From NCBI RefSeq assembly GCF_007096355.1, contig NZ_VKDF01000022.1, positions 1 through 44,013 of the forward strand: a stretch of 44,013 nucleotides of DNA, written 5' to 3'. Positions 15,442 to 23,262 of the stretch are shown here, one piece after another. A program made the translations under genes and the position numbers. The DNA is from Paracoccus sp. M683. Its GTDB lineage: Bacteria > Pseudomonadota > Alphaproteobacteria > Rhodobacterales > Rhodobacteraceae. The first letter of the stretch is position 1, and the number at the start of each line of letters is the position of its first letter. The notes under the pieces were generated by a model, which saw only the letters and a list, made by a program, of their open reading frames with translations, ran no database searches and was not told where the DNA came from.

Positions 15442-17349
15442 TCACTCGGCCGTGACGGCCTTGTTCATCACGTGGAAGATGACGTTCTGCTCGATTACCC
15501 CGCCGAAGAGATGTGCCCAGGGGCCCCGAGCGAACACCGCGACGTCCTCGCCCGAGTGGGTCTCGGACGACATCGGCACAAGGGCCTGCTGGAGGTAGTC
15601 GATATCCGTCGCCTCCTCCTCGGTCACAGTCGGGCGCCCCTCAGGCGCGGCATAGACTGGCGTCGCCTCCTGGACCTCGGGCGCGGCAGTCGCCGGCGCC
15701 GCGGCAGTATCCGCCGCCGGCGCTGCAGCGGGGGCGTCCGCGGCAGCCGTCGCCGCGGCGTCAGCCGCCGGTGCCGCGGCCACGCCAGCCGCCGGGGCGG
15801 GAGTCGTGTTCACAGGCGCGGGCTCGGCCGGGGTCGCTGCGGCATCTGCGGCGGGCGTCGCCGTCGCGTCAGCCGTCGGGGCGGGAGTCGTGTCCGCTGC
15901 CACGGGCTCGGCCGGGGTCGCTGCGGCATCAGCGGCTGACGCCGCGCCGGCGGCGTCGCTGGCAGGAACCGCCGCATCAGCCGGAGTGGCGGCCGAGCTG
16001 GTTCCGGTCGCATCGGGTGCGGTTCCCGGCGCTGGAACGCTTTCCTGTGTCGCCATCTCGGCCGCCGGCGCTGGCTGCTCGACCAGGATCGACCCTGCAC
16101 CGTTCAGGAAGCCGGCAACGGTGTAGGGCTTGCCGTCGGCGGCCAGGTTCGGCTTGCCGGTATGTTCGACCCCTTGCTCGTTCTCCTCCATGCAGAGCCC
16201 GAGTATGTCGGAGCCGCGGCCACAATAACCGTTGAAGGTGATGGCGTGCTCATGATCCGCTGTGACGATGATAAGCGTATCGGCCTCGTCGGTGAGTTCC
16301 ATCGCCCTGGCGATCGCGTCCGCGAAGGCCTGGCCGTCAGTCAGCGTGCGGGCCAGATTGCCGTCGTGGTTCGCGTGGTCGACGCGGCCCGCCTCCACGT
16401 TGAGATAGAAGCCGTTCTCGTTGCCCTGCAGGGCCTTGATCGCGGCCTCGGTCATCTCGGCGAGTGACGGCTCGCCGGTGCGGTCTGCCTCGTATTTCAT
16501 GTGGCTGGCCTCGAACAGCCCGAGGATCGGGGCGTTGTTTGCCGCCGTCGAGAGTGCCGTGAAGTCGTCCTGGCCGAACACCACCTGTGCGCCGAGGGCC
16601 TGCGCCTCGTCAATGAGGTTGCGGTCGTCGGTACGCTTGCCTTCCTTGTCCTCGACGTCCCTGGTCCCCTCGGGCAGGAAGTGCTGGCGGCCGCCACCCA
16701 GCGCGATGTCGATCACGCCGGCCTTCATCTGGTCGATCAGCTGCGCGGCGATGTCCTGCTGCTCGCAACCCTCGGGCAGGGCCGAGTTGTCCTCCCAGTC
16801 GCGGTTCACGGTGCGGGCATAGACCGCCGCCGGCGTGGCATGGGTGATCCGCGCCGTCGAGATGACACCAACCGACTTGCCCATGTCGTTGACGATCTCG
16901 GCGAAGGTGCGGGTACCAGCCGACGCGCCGGCAGCGCAGTCGCCGACCGCGACGCTGTCCATGATGTTGATCATGCCGTTCTTGGTCTTGATGCCCGAGT
17001 TCATCGCCGCCGCTGTCGGCGCCGAGTCGGGCGTCTGGCCGTTCGACGAATAGGTCTTGACCAGCGCGACATTTGGGAAAGTCTCGAATGGCTGGACATA
17101 GTTGTCGCCGAGACCACCGGCCTTCTGCCCGGTAAACAGGCGGATGGCGTAGTTCGTGCCGACGCCATTGCCGTCGGCGGTGAACAGGATGACGTTCTTC
17201 GCCTTCGCGGTGTTCGGCTGGACAGCCATGCGCGCCTCGATGGCAGCCGCGCCCGCCGTGAACCAGGCGTCCTGGGCCTGCGGCAGATCCTGCGCCGCAG
17301 CTGCGGTCGCGAGCGCGGAGATGGCGGTGGTCAAAAGGATGCGGTTCAT
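15442..17349 (-). CDS. phoA: Secreted alkaline phosphatase with large Ala/Pro-rich insertion
   Basis: PhoA-family enzyme of 635 aa (usual about 450-500). Start 17349 is chosen for its signal peptide MNRILLTTAISALATAAAAQ. The first metal site and nucleophile are visible: VILFTADGNGVGTNYAIRLF and the catalytic Ser in NGQTPDSAPTAAAMNSGI. Further metal ligands are in VEAGRVDHANHDGN and IIVTADHEHAITFNG, and the last is His in SSETHSGEDVAVFARG near residue 600. Between about residues 425 and 565 lies a low-complexity Ala/Pro/Thr/Asp stretch with imperfect DNA repeats, separating the last metal-binding His from the rest. The gene heads a - strand operon with the DUF3299-like and ABC genes. It releases phosphate from phosphomonoesters in the periplasm; the insertion is probably a flexible, surface-exposed loop. 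Confidence 0.88.
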   Translation of the reverse strand: MNRILLTTAISALATAAAAQDLPQAQDAWFTAGAAAIEARMAVQPNTAKAKNVILFTADGNGVGTNYAIRLFTGQKAGGLGDNYVQPFETFPNVALVKTYSSNGQTPDSAPTAAAMNSGIKTKNGMINIMDSVAVGDCAAGASAGTRTFAEIVNDMGKSVGVISTARITHATPAAVYARTVNRDWEDNSALPEGCEQQDIAAQLIDQMKAGVIDIALGGGRQHFLPEGTRDVEDKEGKRTDDRNLIDEAQALGAQVVFGQDDFTALSTAANNAPILGLFEASHMKYEADRTGEPSLAEMTEAAIKALQGNENGFYLNVEAGRVDHANHDGNLARTLTDGQAFADAIARAMELTDEADTLIIVTADHEHAITFNGYCGRGSDILGLCMEENEQGVEHTGKPNLAADGKPYTVAGFLNGAGSILVEQPAPAAEMATQESVPAPGTAPDATGTSSAATPADAAVPASDAAGAASAADAAATPAEPVAADTTPAPTADATATPAADAAATPAEPAPVNTTPAPAAGVAAAPAADAAATAAADAPAAAPAADTAAAPATAAPEVQEATPVYAAPEGRPTVTEEEATDIDYLQQALVPMSSETHSGEDVAVFARGPWAHLFGGVIEQNVIFHVMNKAVTAE

Positions 17350-17876
17350 GAAAGGCTCCTCTGAGAAACTACCGCAGATTACGCGGGCTGTATGACGCCC
17401 CGGTGACGGGCGCGGCACGGAACGAGGCCGCGGCTCCCTCCTTTCACGATTAGCCGGCGGGCGAGCTTGCTGGAGTTAAGTGCTCGATACATCGAGGTGA
17501 GGGGCCACGTCCGCATCAGTCAACCACTGCGCTTCTTGTTCAGGACATTGCCTTCGCTCGGCCGGTGCCAAGTCATTTATCGGCGTCAAGAGAACGGGCC
17601 TTTAAAAAATGCATGTCGCTTAACTGCATAAAGGCAGGGTTCACCACGACATCACCACTGCCAAGTTGAAGAGCGCGCTGGCCCAGGCCGTGAGTGTCCG
17701 GGTGGATGAAAGCTCGCTATCGCCGGCGCCGCGCCCCTTAGTCTATCACTCCAAAAAAGCTGGTTCCGGATGAGTGCCGCAGGCCCGAAGTCGCCCGCGC
17801 CCGTCGGGACTGGACAAGGCACCGCCTGCTGACCATGCGCGCTACCCTCCCAATGATGATGCAGCGAGAAATCTTC
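17350..17876 (+). pseudogene. IS630-family transposase remnant within a 527-bp gene-free region
   Basis: No intact gene is visible between the phosphatase start and the DUF421 gene. On the + strand about 17751-17870 encodes KKLVPDECRRPEVARARRDW followed by TRHRLLTMRATLP. The run resembles the linker before the DDE core of IS630-type transposases (basic KK, then RPxVARARxxW, before the expected FIDET). Upstream, in a shifted frame, is VSVRVDESSLSPAPRPLVYH, resembling the preceding HTH segment. Frameshifts and missing ends mark it as decayed. The region must also contain the alkaline phosphatase promoter; I saw no convincing pho or Zur box. Confidence 0.5.
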
Positions 17877-18584
17877 CTATGCAATGACCGCCGCAGTCCA
17901 TGACTTCCCTTGGCAATGAGGGCAGTGATACGGGGTCATGGCAAGATTGCCGGCCAGCACAAAGCCGCAGGAACAGCATGCAAGGCGCCGGTCCTGCCCG
18001 ATCTTGGTCCCCGGCCCGACGGTGACCGGGGGCTCGATATCCCAAGCCGGTTCAATCGGGAGGCCTGGCCGAGGCTGCGACTGACTGAATGTGCTGAATC
18101 GGCCCGAGGACTCAAGATAAGCGATTCGGACCTCGCCGAGGTTTCTGTAGCCGTTTTCCCGCAACCCTTCGAACAGCTCGCTCTGGCCCAGTTTGCGGCG
18201 GCGAAGAATGCGGGTATCAATCACCCCGTCGCGGATGACTTCGGCCGTTCTGCCATCCAGCGCCTTCTCGACAGGCCGGAATCTGAAGATCAGGATATCC
18301 AGCCCCTTGTTGATCACAATGACCAGGGTGATGACCAGCATCGAATAGAAGATGGGAACATCGGCATAGAACATGCCATCGCCAACAGCCGATCCAAGCG
18401 CGATGACCAGTAGAAATTCAACCACCGACATCTGGGCAATGCCACGCCCACCAACCCATCGGATCAGCAGCAAGGCATAGCCATAGATTATGCAGGTCCG
18501 AAAGACGATTTCCAGGTAGAACAGCGCCGGATCGGAGCCCAGAAACATCCTGATCAGATCAAAGGGAACAACCGGATCATCCAT
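17877..18584 (-). CDS. DUF421 (YetF-like) membrane protein with C-terminal zinc ribbon
   Basis: Membrane protein of 235 aa. Residues 20-95 carry three hydrophobic helices (IIYGYALLLIRWVGGRG; MSVVEFLLVIALGSAVGDGM; IFYSMLVITLVIVINKGLDI) followed by the DUF421 soluble part (VIRDGVIDTRILRRRKLGQS; ELFEGLRENGYRNLGEV), the usual YetF layout. The C-terminus adds a CxxC-x(n)-CxxC ribbon (CCSCGFVLAGN and YHCPHCQGKSW), probably a structural zinc site. Function in the family is unknown. The upstream hypothetical gene overlaps its start by 31 bases, suggesting co-transcription. Confidence 0.82.
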   Translation of the reverse strand: MDDPVVPFDLIRMFLGSDPALFYLEIVFRTCIIYGYALLLIRWVGGRGIAQMSVVEFLLVIALGSAVGDGMFYADVPIFYSMLVITLVIVINKGLDILIFRFRPVEKALDGRTAEVIRDGVIDTRILRRRKLGQSELFEGLRENGYRNLGEVRIAYLESSGRFSTFSQSQPRPGLPIEPAWDIEPPVTVGPGTKIGQDRRLACCSCGFVLAGNLAMTPYHCPHCQGKSWTAAVIA

Positions 18585-18901
18585 CGCTGATCAGCACTTT
18601 CATACAGGGGGCGGGCCGCGAGCCTCGCGTGACAACGGGCAGCCAGTTCTCCCAGTTCCGTCTCCGTCTGGCCTTGAAAGCTCTCGCGCCCCCCGTCAAC
18701 ACGGCCATCAGTAGAACGAACTTGCCTCCCGACGGCGCGTCGACGACTCGCATCATGTGCCGCACGGTCTTCGGCATCCAGCTTGGCGATCATCGCATCG
18801 AACCGCTGTTCGGCTTCATCCTCCGTCAGCAATTCGCCCTTCTGTCCCTCAGCCTTCCGATGGTTTGGATCAGGAAGCTCGGATAGGAATTTCCGCCCCA
18901 T
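18554..18901 (-). CDS. Small hypothetical protein, possibly frameshifted
   Basis: Frame of 115 aa starting MGRKFLSELPDPNHRKAEGQ with acidic, helical LLTEDEAEQRFDAMIAKLDA. No family is recognised. After about residue 55 the composition becomes Arg-rich. A different frame (ending at 18577) gives a more protein-like stretch, SGGKFVLLMAVLTGGARAF and NWENWLPVVTRG. A one-base indel near 18730 may therefore have split a gene of about 105 residues. In either reading it ends inside or next to the DUF421 start. Confidence 0.45.
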   Translation of the reverse strand: MGRKFLSELPDPNHRKAEGQKGELLTEDEAEQRFDAMIAKLDAEDRAAHDASRRRAVGRQVRSTDGRVDGGRESFQGQTETELGELAARCHARLAARPLYESADQRWMIRLFPLI

Positions 18902-19250
18902 TTCTCCCTCCAGTCTGACTGATAGAAATGAATGCTAGCAGTCCGTTAGGTGCCAGCCAATTTCCAGTGCTTAAATTATCAAATGTCGGCAAAATCTCGC
19001 TGTAAACGCTTCGCTTCACCCAACTTGAATGGCGCATATCCGCGACTTCTTCATATAGTTCTGTCCCCCCGAGGAAAGAGTAAGCCCCGCCTGTTTTGGC
19101 GGGGCATTTTTGTTTTCAACGGTCCAGTTGGGCCACCGCGCGGCCAGTTAGCCCCCCCCGTCAGTTTGCAGACTCGGGGGCCGAATTCTCTGCCGAGATC
19201 ACGCCCGGGCCGTGAGACGTCCTCCACAGCCTTGCGACTGGTCACACAGT
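18902..19250. other. Intergenic region, no gene recognised
   Basis: These 349 bp separate the DUF421 pair from the RTX-Hint gene; both neighbours are on the - strand. The only clear structure is a strong intrinsic terminator at 19084-19116, oriented for + strand transcription although no + strand gene lies upstream. A short C-rich run precedes it (CTGTCCCCCCGAGGAAAGAG, about 19061-19080), so a small + strand transcript is possible. I could not define a promoter with acceptable spacing. Confidence 0.5.
19084..19116 (+). terminator. Rho-independent terminator
   Basis: Perfect 8-bp stem GCCCCGCC / GGCGGGGC with a 6-base loop, followed by ATTTTTGTTTT. It reads correctly on the + strand, although both adjacent genes are on the - strand. 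Confidence 0.85.
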
Positions 19251-21077
19251 CTAGCCCTCTCCTCGGACCTCTCCCACCAATGGCTTACGGTTCTGCAGGT
19301 GACGCATCGCAAGCTTGCGGCCCTGCCGGCCCGAGACCAGTTCCCGCGCCGGGACAGGAGCATGCTCAGGAGCTCGAAGTTCAGGGAATATCGTGAAGAT
19401 CTCCTCCAACGCCGCCGGACCAACCGATTTCAGCGCCTCGGCGCCGGTGAAGAGCGATTCCGTTTCCGCGCCATTGGCCAGGACGATCTGGTGGGTATCG
19501 AAGAGAAAATGGACATAGGTCACCTCGTCCAGATCCTGCGCCACGTCGATGCCCTCGATCTGGCAGAGCTGCTTGGCGGCAACCAGCACCTCGTCGGCGC
19601 CGAACATGGTCCGGGCGATGCGCGAGCGCACCAGAATCCGGTGCTGCGGCGAGACGACAAGGTCCGCCGTCGGCCGGCCCGCGCCAAGCGCGCCCTTGCG
19701 GATGCGGATCGGGCGCAGCTTCGAATGCGCGGCCAGCATCGCCGCATCCAGCCGGCGCTTGCCGATCCAGCGGATCGCCTGCAGGCCGGCATCCCGCGTC
19801 TCGACCAGATCGCCGACCTTGAGATCGCCCGCCGCCACCTCGCCCGAGGCGGTGCAGATACCGGCATCGGCGGCAAAGCAGAGGACATTGGTATTGTCCC
19901 AGGTCAGGTTGGCCCCCGCCACGGCCGCGCCGCCATTGCGAATGATCAGCCCGCCCGCAGATTGCAGCACGCCATCGGCCTGATCGGCCCTGAGCCAGCC
20001 AAGCGGCGTGGCGTAATTCGTGCCATTCGCCAGGTTATAGGCGGCCAGGTTGGCGGCGTTGTAATAGCCGCTCAGATCGACGAAGTCGTTATTCGCCTGA
20101 TTGCCATCGGCGATGTTCTGCCCGGTCGCGGTGTTGAAATCGGTGATGATGTCGGCGTCGCCGGCAAGGAAGGTGTCGAAGCCCTCGCCCCCGGTCAAAC
20201 TGTCCGTGCCGGTCCCGCCCTCGAGCCGGTCATTATCGGCGCCGCCGCTCAGGCTGTCATTCCCGGCGCCGCCGCGCAGCGTGTCGCTACCAGCACCGCC
20301 GAAAAGCGTATCATTGCCGGCCTCGCCCAGAAGCGTGTCATTGCCGGCCCCACCCTCGACGATGTCATTGCCCGCCCCGGCCGAGACCGAGTCATTGCCC
20401 AGACCGGCGCGGATATAATCGTCATCGCCGGTCATCCCGGGCAGGATGGCATCATTGGCATCGACCCGGTCACCGGCCCCGTCGATATAGCCCGGACCGA
20501 TGACATTATTGCCGTCGGTGCCATCGACATAGCCATCTCGGAAGGGCAGCAAATTGCGATCCGCCGTGATCCCGCCGAAATTGCTGATGTTCGAGGGGTT
20601 GTTCGGGACCGAAACCGAGATGATCGGAAATTCGGTGATCGCCGACTCACCCGGTTCGCTGCCGACAACCGGCGGCGGCATCAGGAAGACATTGCCGCTC
20701 ACATCCTGTATCAGCCGGACCGGTACAGTAATGGTGCGGGTCGCACCGCCACCGATGGCCTGGACCACCGATACGTTATAGACCCGGATCGTCGAGTCCG
20801 CTTGCAGCGTGTAGGTCGTGTCGTTCAGCGTGTAAGTGATATTGTCCAGCGCTCCAGTCCCGCCCGGCTGGTTGTGGTTCAGCGAGACGGTATTGCCGGT
20901 GCCGCGGTTGTCGTTCAGCGTCACCTGGGTACTCTGCGAGAAGAGCGGCGTCCCGGCGCTGCCAAAAACCCGGTTCCCAAGAACAGCGCCAACGTTCTCT
21001 GCGGTGTTGTTGGTCTCGGTGGGATCCATGTCCGCCAATTGGCCGAGATACAGCATCTGGTAGGTAAAACTGGGCAT
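19251..21077 (-). CDS. RTX-repeat protein with Hint (Hedgehog/intein) domain
   Basis: Secreted-type protein of 608 aa. ATG 21077 is preferred because GGAG lies 9 bases upstream; two closer in-frame ATGs have poor spacing. Residues 1-220 are beta-rich with no signal peptide (MPSFTYQMLYLGQLADMDPT). Residues 225-320 hold about eight calcium-binding nonapeptides (GGAGNDTLLGEAGNDTLFGG, and similar), as in type I secretion substrates. The Hint-type module begins at VLCFAADAGICTASGEVAAG and continues with DLKVGDLVETRDAGLQAIRW and VSPQHRILVRSRIARTMFG. Such Hint-2 proteins are common in Rhodobacterales. No HlyB/HlyD genes are in the window, so export would rely on a system elsewhere. The function of the Hint part (self-cleavage or ligation) is unproven. 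Confidence 0.85.
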   Translation of the reverse strand: MPSFTYQMLYLGQLADMDPTETNNTAENVGAVLGNRVFGSAGTPLFSQSTQVTLNDNRGTGNTVSLNHNQPGGTGALDNITYTLNDTTYTLQADSTIRVYNVSVVQAIGGGATRTITVPVRLIQDVSGNVFLMPPPVVGSEPGESAITEFPIISVSVPNNPSNISNFGGITADRNLLPFRDGYVDGTDGNNVIGPGYIDGAGDRVDANDAILPGMTGDDDYIRAGLGNDSVSAGAGNDIVEGGAGNDTLLGEAGNDTLFGGAGSDTLRGGAGNDSLSGGADNDRLEGGTGTDSLTGGEGFDTFLAGDADIITDFNTATGQNIADGNQANNDFVDLSGYYNAANLAAYNLANGTNYATPLGWLRADQADGVLQSAGGLIIRNGGAAVAGANLTWDNTNVLCFAADAGICTASGEVAAGDLKVGDLVETRDAGLQAIRWIGKRRLDAAMLAAHSKLRPIRIRKGALGAGRPTADLVVSPQHRILVRSRIARTMFGADEVLVAAKQLCQIEGIDVAQDLDEVTYVHFLFDTHQIVLANGAETESLFTGAEALKSVGPAALEEIFTIFPELRAPEHAPVPARELVSGRQGRKLAMRHLQNRKPLVGEVRGEG

Positions 21078-21368
21078 GAACATCCGCTCCAAAAAAACTA
21101 CTTCACATATAGCCGCGATAGCCGTCGAGCCATCGGAGATGTGCCGTTCACTTCGGCCTTAATCGCGCTATATATATGTGACGCCGGAGTTCTGTCATCT
21201 ATCGTTTTCGGTAGTCGCAGAAGTGCCCTGACGACGCGCGACTACTCGATCGAGACGCTTCATCGATGTTGCGCGATGGTTCTCGAGCTACCGAGGAGCC
21301 GCCTAGTCCACCGGAAAATTCCTTGTCGCGTGACACAGACGATCACGCCGGGACGGTCGGGCTCGTGG

Positions 21369-22385
21369 TCACAGCACCGCCGTCCACAGCCGGAACCGCG
21401 TTCCGCCCGTGATCTCGCGCACCAGCCCCAGGCCCTGCAAGCGCGCCAGCAGCCGCTCGGCGGTATCGCGGCTCAGCCCGGTCGTGGATTCCAGAACCAT
21501 GGCCGACAGAACCGGATGCACTACCAGCGCATCGATCACCAATGCGGCATTGCCGCCCTTGATCCGCGCCGTTGCTCGCCTCGCCCGATCTGCCCACTCC
21601 GTCAGCTGCCGGATCACGCGGAACCCGGCCTCGCAGCCGGCCGCAATGGCCCCGCACCACGTCCGCAGAAACTCCTCCGCATCACCACCTATCGTCCAAA
21701 CTCGCCGCCCGGCCTGCCCCATCGGCACCGTGACCAGCGGCCCCGCGCTGTCCGCCATGGCCCGTGCCGCCCAGCACATCGCTTCCAGCTGGTGCCCGTC
21801 CGGCGACAGATCGGTGAGCCGCCAGAGCCGCAACCCATAGGCGGCGCGGGTGATCGCATGGCACCCCTCCAGCGCGGCCAGCCCCGCCGCGAAGCCCTCG
21901 GCCTCGTCGTCGAACGCTGCGCCACTCGGGCGCAGCAGGTCGCTGTCGCCCCGACCCTGCCCCGCCCGGTGCAGCCCGAGGAAATCCCGCAACGCCTCCA
22001 GACGCCCCCTGCCCTGCAACCGCCCGATGGCCCACCGGGCCAGGGACAGCGCCTCCAGGTCGACCGAGGCCGGGGCATCGGCCAGGTCGCGGATCAGCAC
22101 GTCTTGCGGGATCGGCGTCCCCGCGGCCCAGAGCATGGACACGACCTCCGTCAATGCCAGCCGGGTAACCAGACCGCGGCGCATGGTCTCGTCCTGCCCG
22201 GCCAGCAGCCCGTCCAGCCGGCCGATCGCCTGCGCCGCCTGCGCCAGGTCCACGGCGCAGGCCGCCTCGGCGACGCGCCAGGCCGCGGGATCCAGCAGCC
22301 GCCGTCGATCACCCCGTGGCAGGGGCGGATCGCCGGTATCGTCGTCCTTTGACGGATCGAACCAGTCTTCATTCAAATCACTCAT
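21369..22385 (-). CDS. DUF1403 family protein
   Basis: Predicted soluble protein of 338 aa, rich in Ala, Leu and Arg. The start MSDLNEDWFDPSKDDDTGDP is acidic. The body has AACAVDLAQAAQAIGRLDGL and GEASLAARWAIG-like helical stretches. The C-terminal 80 residues (VHPVLSAMVLESTTGLSRDT, then AERLLARLQGLGLVREITGG) look like a winged HTH of the Fic/DUF1612-associated type. This pattern fits DUF1403 proteins found on alphaproteobacterial plasmids, usually near recombinases or transposons. The upstream region carries the 11-7-11 inverted repeat at 22443. Function is unknown; a DNA-binding accessory protein is plausible. Confidence 0.65.
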   Translation of the reverse strand: MSDLNEDWFDPSKDDDTGDPPLPRGDRRRLLDPAAWRVAEAACAVDLAQAAQAIGRLDGLLAGQDETMRRGLVTRLALTEVVSMLWAAGTPIPQDVLIRDLADAPASVDLEALSLARWAIGRLQGRGRLEALRDFLGLHRAGQGRGDSDLLRPSGAAFDDEAEGFAAGLAALEGCHAITRAAYGLRLWRLTDLSPDGHQLEAMCWAARAMADSAGPLVTVPMGQAGRRVWTIGGDAEEFLRTWCGAIAAGCEAGFRVIRQLTEWADRARRATARIKGGNAALVIDALVVHPVLSAMVLESTTGLSRDTAERLLARLQGLGLVREITGGTRFRLWTAVL

Positions 22386-22442
22386 GTCCGCAAAATAGGC
22401 CAGAATTGCGGAGCACTGAAGCAGATTCGTTCTGACGCAATT

Positions 22443-22471
22443 ACTGTCGATAAGATGCCATTATCGACAGT
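22443..22471. repeat. Perfect inverted repeat, candidate tyrosine-recombinase core site
   Basis: Arms ACTGTCGATAA (22443-22453) and TTATCGACAGT (22461-22471) are exact inverted copies around a 7-base spacer GATGCCA. Eleven-base arms ending ATAA/TTAT around a 6-8 base spacer is the layout of Xer/dif-like and Cre-like crossover sites. A tyrosine recombinase gene lies 0.8 kb away at 23263. The site sits 58 bases upstream of the DUF1403 start, so an operator is the alternative. Confidence 0.55.
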
Positions 22472-22529
22472 GTTGAGATGGCGCGTGAAAACCGCTATCA
22501 CCGGGCGGAGAAACCGGTCAGGGAGAGCG

Positions 22530-22988
22530 TCAATGCGCCGCAGAATCGCCCAGCAGGCGAACGAAGGGCGCGGCCTCGGCCACCGCCGCCGCAGCCCGGA
22601 CAAAGCGGCGATCCGCGGTCACCACGGGCACCTTCTGGCGCATCGCCAGGGCGAGATAGGTGCAGTCATAGACCGGATGATCCAGCAGCAACGACAGCTG
22701 CAGCGCCCGGGCCGCCAGCGAGGCGTCCTCTGCGCCCGGCCGCAGCGGCGCCCGGGTGATCAGGTCGAGGGCATCGGCCGCCTCTGCCGGCAGCAGCCGC
22801 TGTCGCCGCACGGCCGACCACAGCGCATTCGCGACCTCGATGAAGATCAGGGCCGGTGCATAGAGTGGCCGTCCGTCGAGCAGCGCGGCCGCCATCTCGC
22901 TGCCCTCTTCCTGCAGCACCCATTTCAGCGCGGTGCTGGCATCGACCACACAGGGTCCGGAGAGCGGACCGGCGACGGCGTCGCTCAC
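22530..22988 (-). CDS. vapC: PIN-domain toxin (VapC-like ribonuclease)
   Basis: PIN nuclease of 152 aa. Conserved acids are seen in CVVDASTALKWVLQEEGSEM (first Asp), LIFIEVANALWSAVRR (Glu), PVYDCTYLALAMRQKVPVVT (Asp pair region) and TADRRFVRAA. VapC-type toxins cleave RNA and are held inactive by the cognate antitoxin. The gene starts inside the last codons of the antitoxin gene (4-base overlap), so antitoxin is made first. Both are on the - strand, divergent from the recombinase. The pair would help stabilise the plasmid or the recombinase-linked segment. Confidence 0.87.
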   Translation of the reverse strand: MSDAVAGPLSGPCVVDASTALKWVLQEEGSEMAAALLDGRPLYAPALIFIEVANALWSAVRRQRLLPAEAADALDLITRAPLRPGAEDASLAARALQLSLLLDHPVYDCTYLALAMRQKVPVVTADRRFVRAAAAVAEAAPFVRLLGDSAAH

Positions 22989-23221
22989 CCGCGCGCGTCC
23001 CGTCCCGCGCGCACCAGCGCGGCGCTGTCGGTGCCGCGATCGAGGCGGGCCCGCAACCGGGCTGCCGCCGCCGCGAAGTCCTCGGACTGGCCGGGCGTGC
23101 CCAGCACCTCGCGCAAGAGCATCCGGTGCTCGGCCTCGACCGAGCGGCCATTGGCAGCCGCGCGCAGCCGCAGGGCCTGCGCCGTGGTTTCGTCGACATC
23201 CCGCACGATCAGCTGTGCCAT
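22985..23221 (-). CDS. FitA/VapB-like ribbon-helix-helix antitoxin
   Basis: Seventy-eight residues. The N-terminus MAQLIVRDVDETTAQALRLR and AAANGRSVEAEHRMLLREVL is the ribbon-helix-helix DNA-binding fold of FitA/StbC-type antitoxins. The C-terminal part (about residues 45-78) would wrap the PIN toxin. It overlaps the toxin gene by 4 bases. Autoregulation is likely through the TATCAATGATA palindrome just upstream. Length and order (antitoxin first) are normal for the family. Confidence 0.87.
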   Translation of the reverse strand: MAQLIVRDVDETTAQALRLRAAANGRSVEAEHRMLLREVLGTPGQSEDFAAAAARLRARLDRGTDSAALVRAGRDARG

Positions 23222-23243
23222 GGCTGGTTCTCCATCAATTCGG

Positions 23244-23254
23244 TATCAATGATA
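23244..23254. promoter_or_regulatory. Candidate antitoxin operator
   Basis: An 11-base palindrome TATCAATGATA lies in the 41-bp gap between the antitoxin start (23221) and the divergent recombinase start (23263). A RHH dimer bound here could repress both genes. Confidence 0.45.
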
Positions 23255-23262
23255 GCAACCTG

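Noticed and set aside
15700..15960. Tandem DNA repeats as a separate non-coding element
   Set aside because: They lie in frame inside the alkaline phosphatase and encode its Ala/Pro-rich insertion.
20190..20420. Possible CRISPR-like repeats
   Set aside because: The regular spacing comes from codons of the calcium-binding nonapeptides; repeats are imperfect and coding, with no spacers.
19212..22352. 1046-residue open frame on the + strand across the RTX-Hint and DUF1403 genes
   Set aside because: It spans two - strand genes and their gap, is repeat-driven, and has no domain; it is an antisense artefact of RTX repeats.
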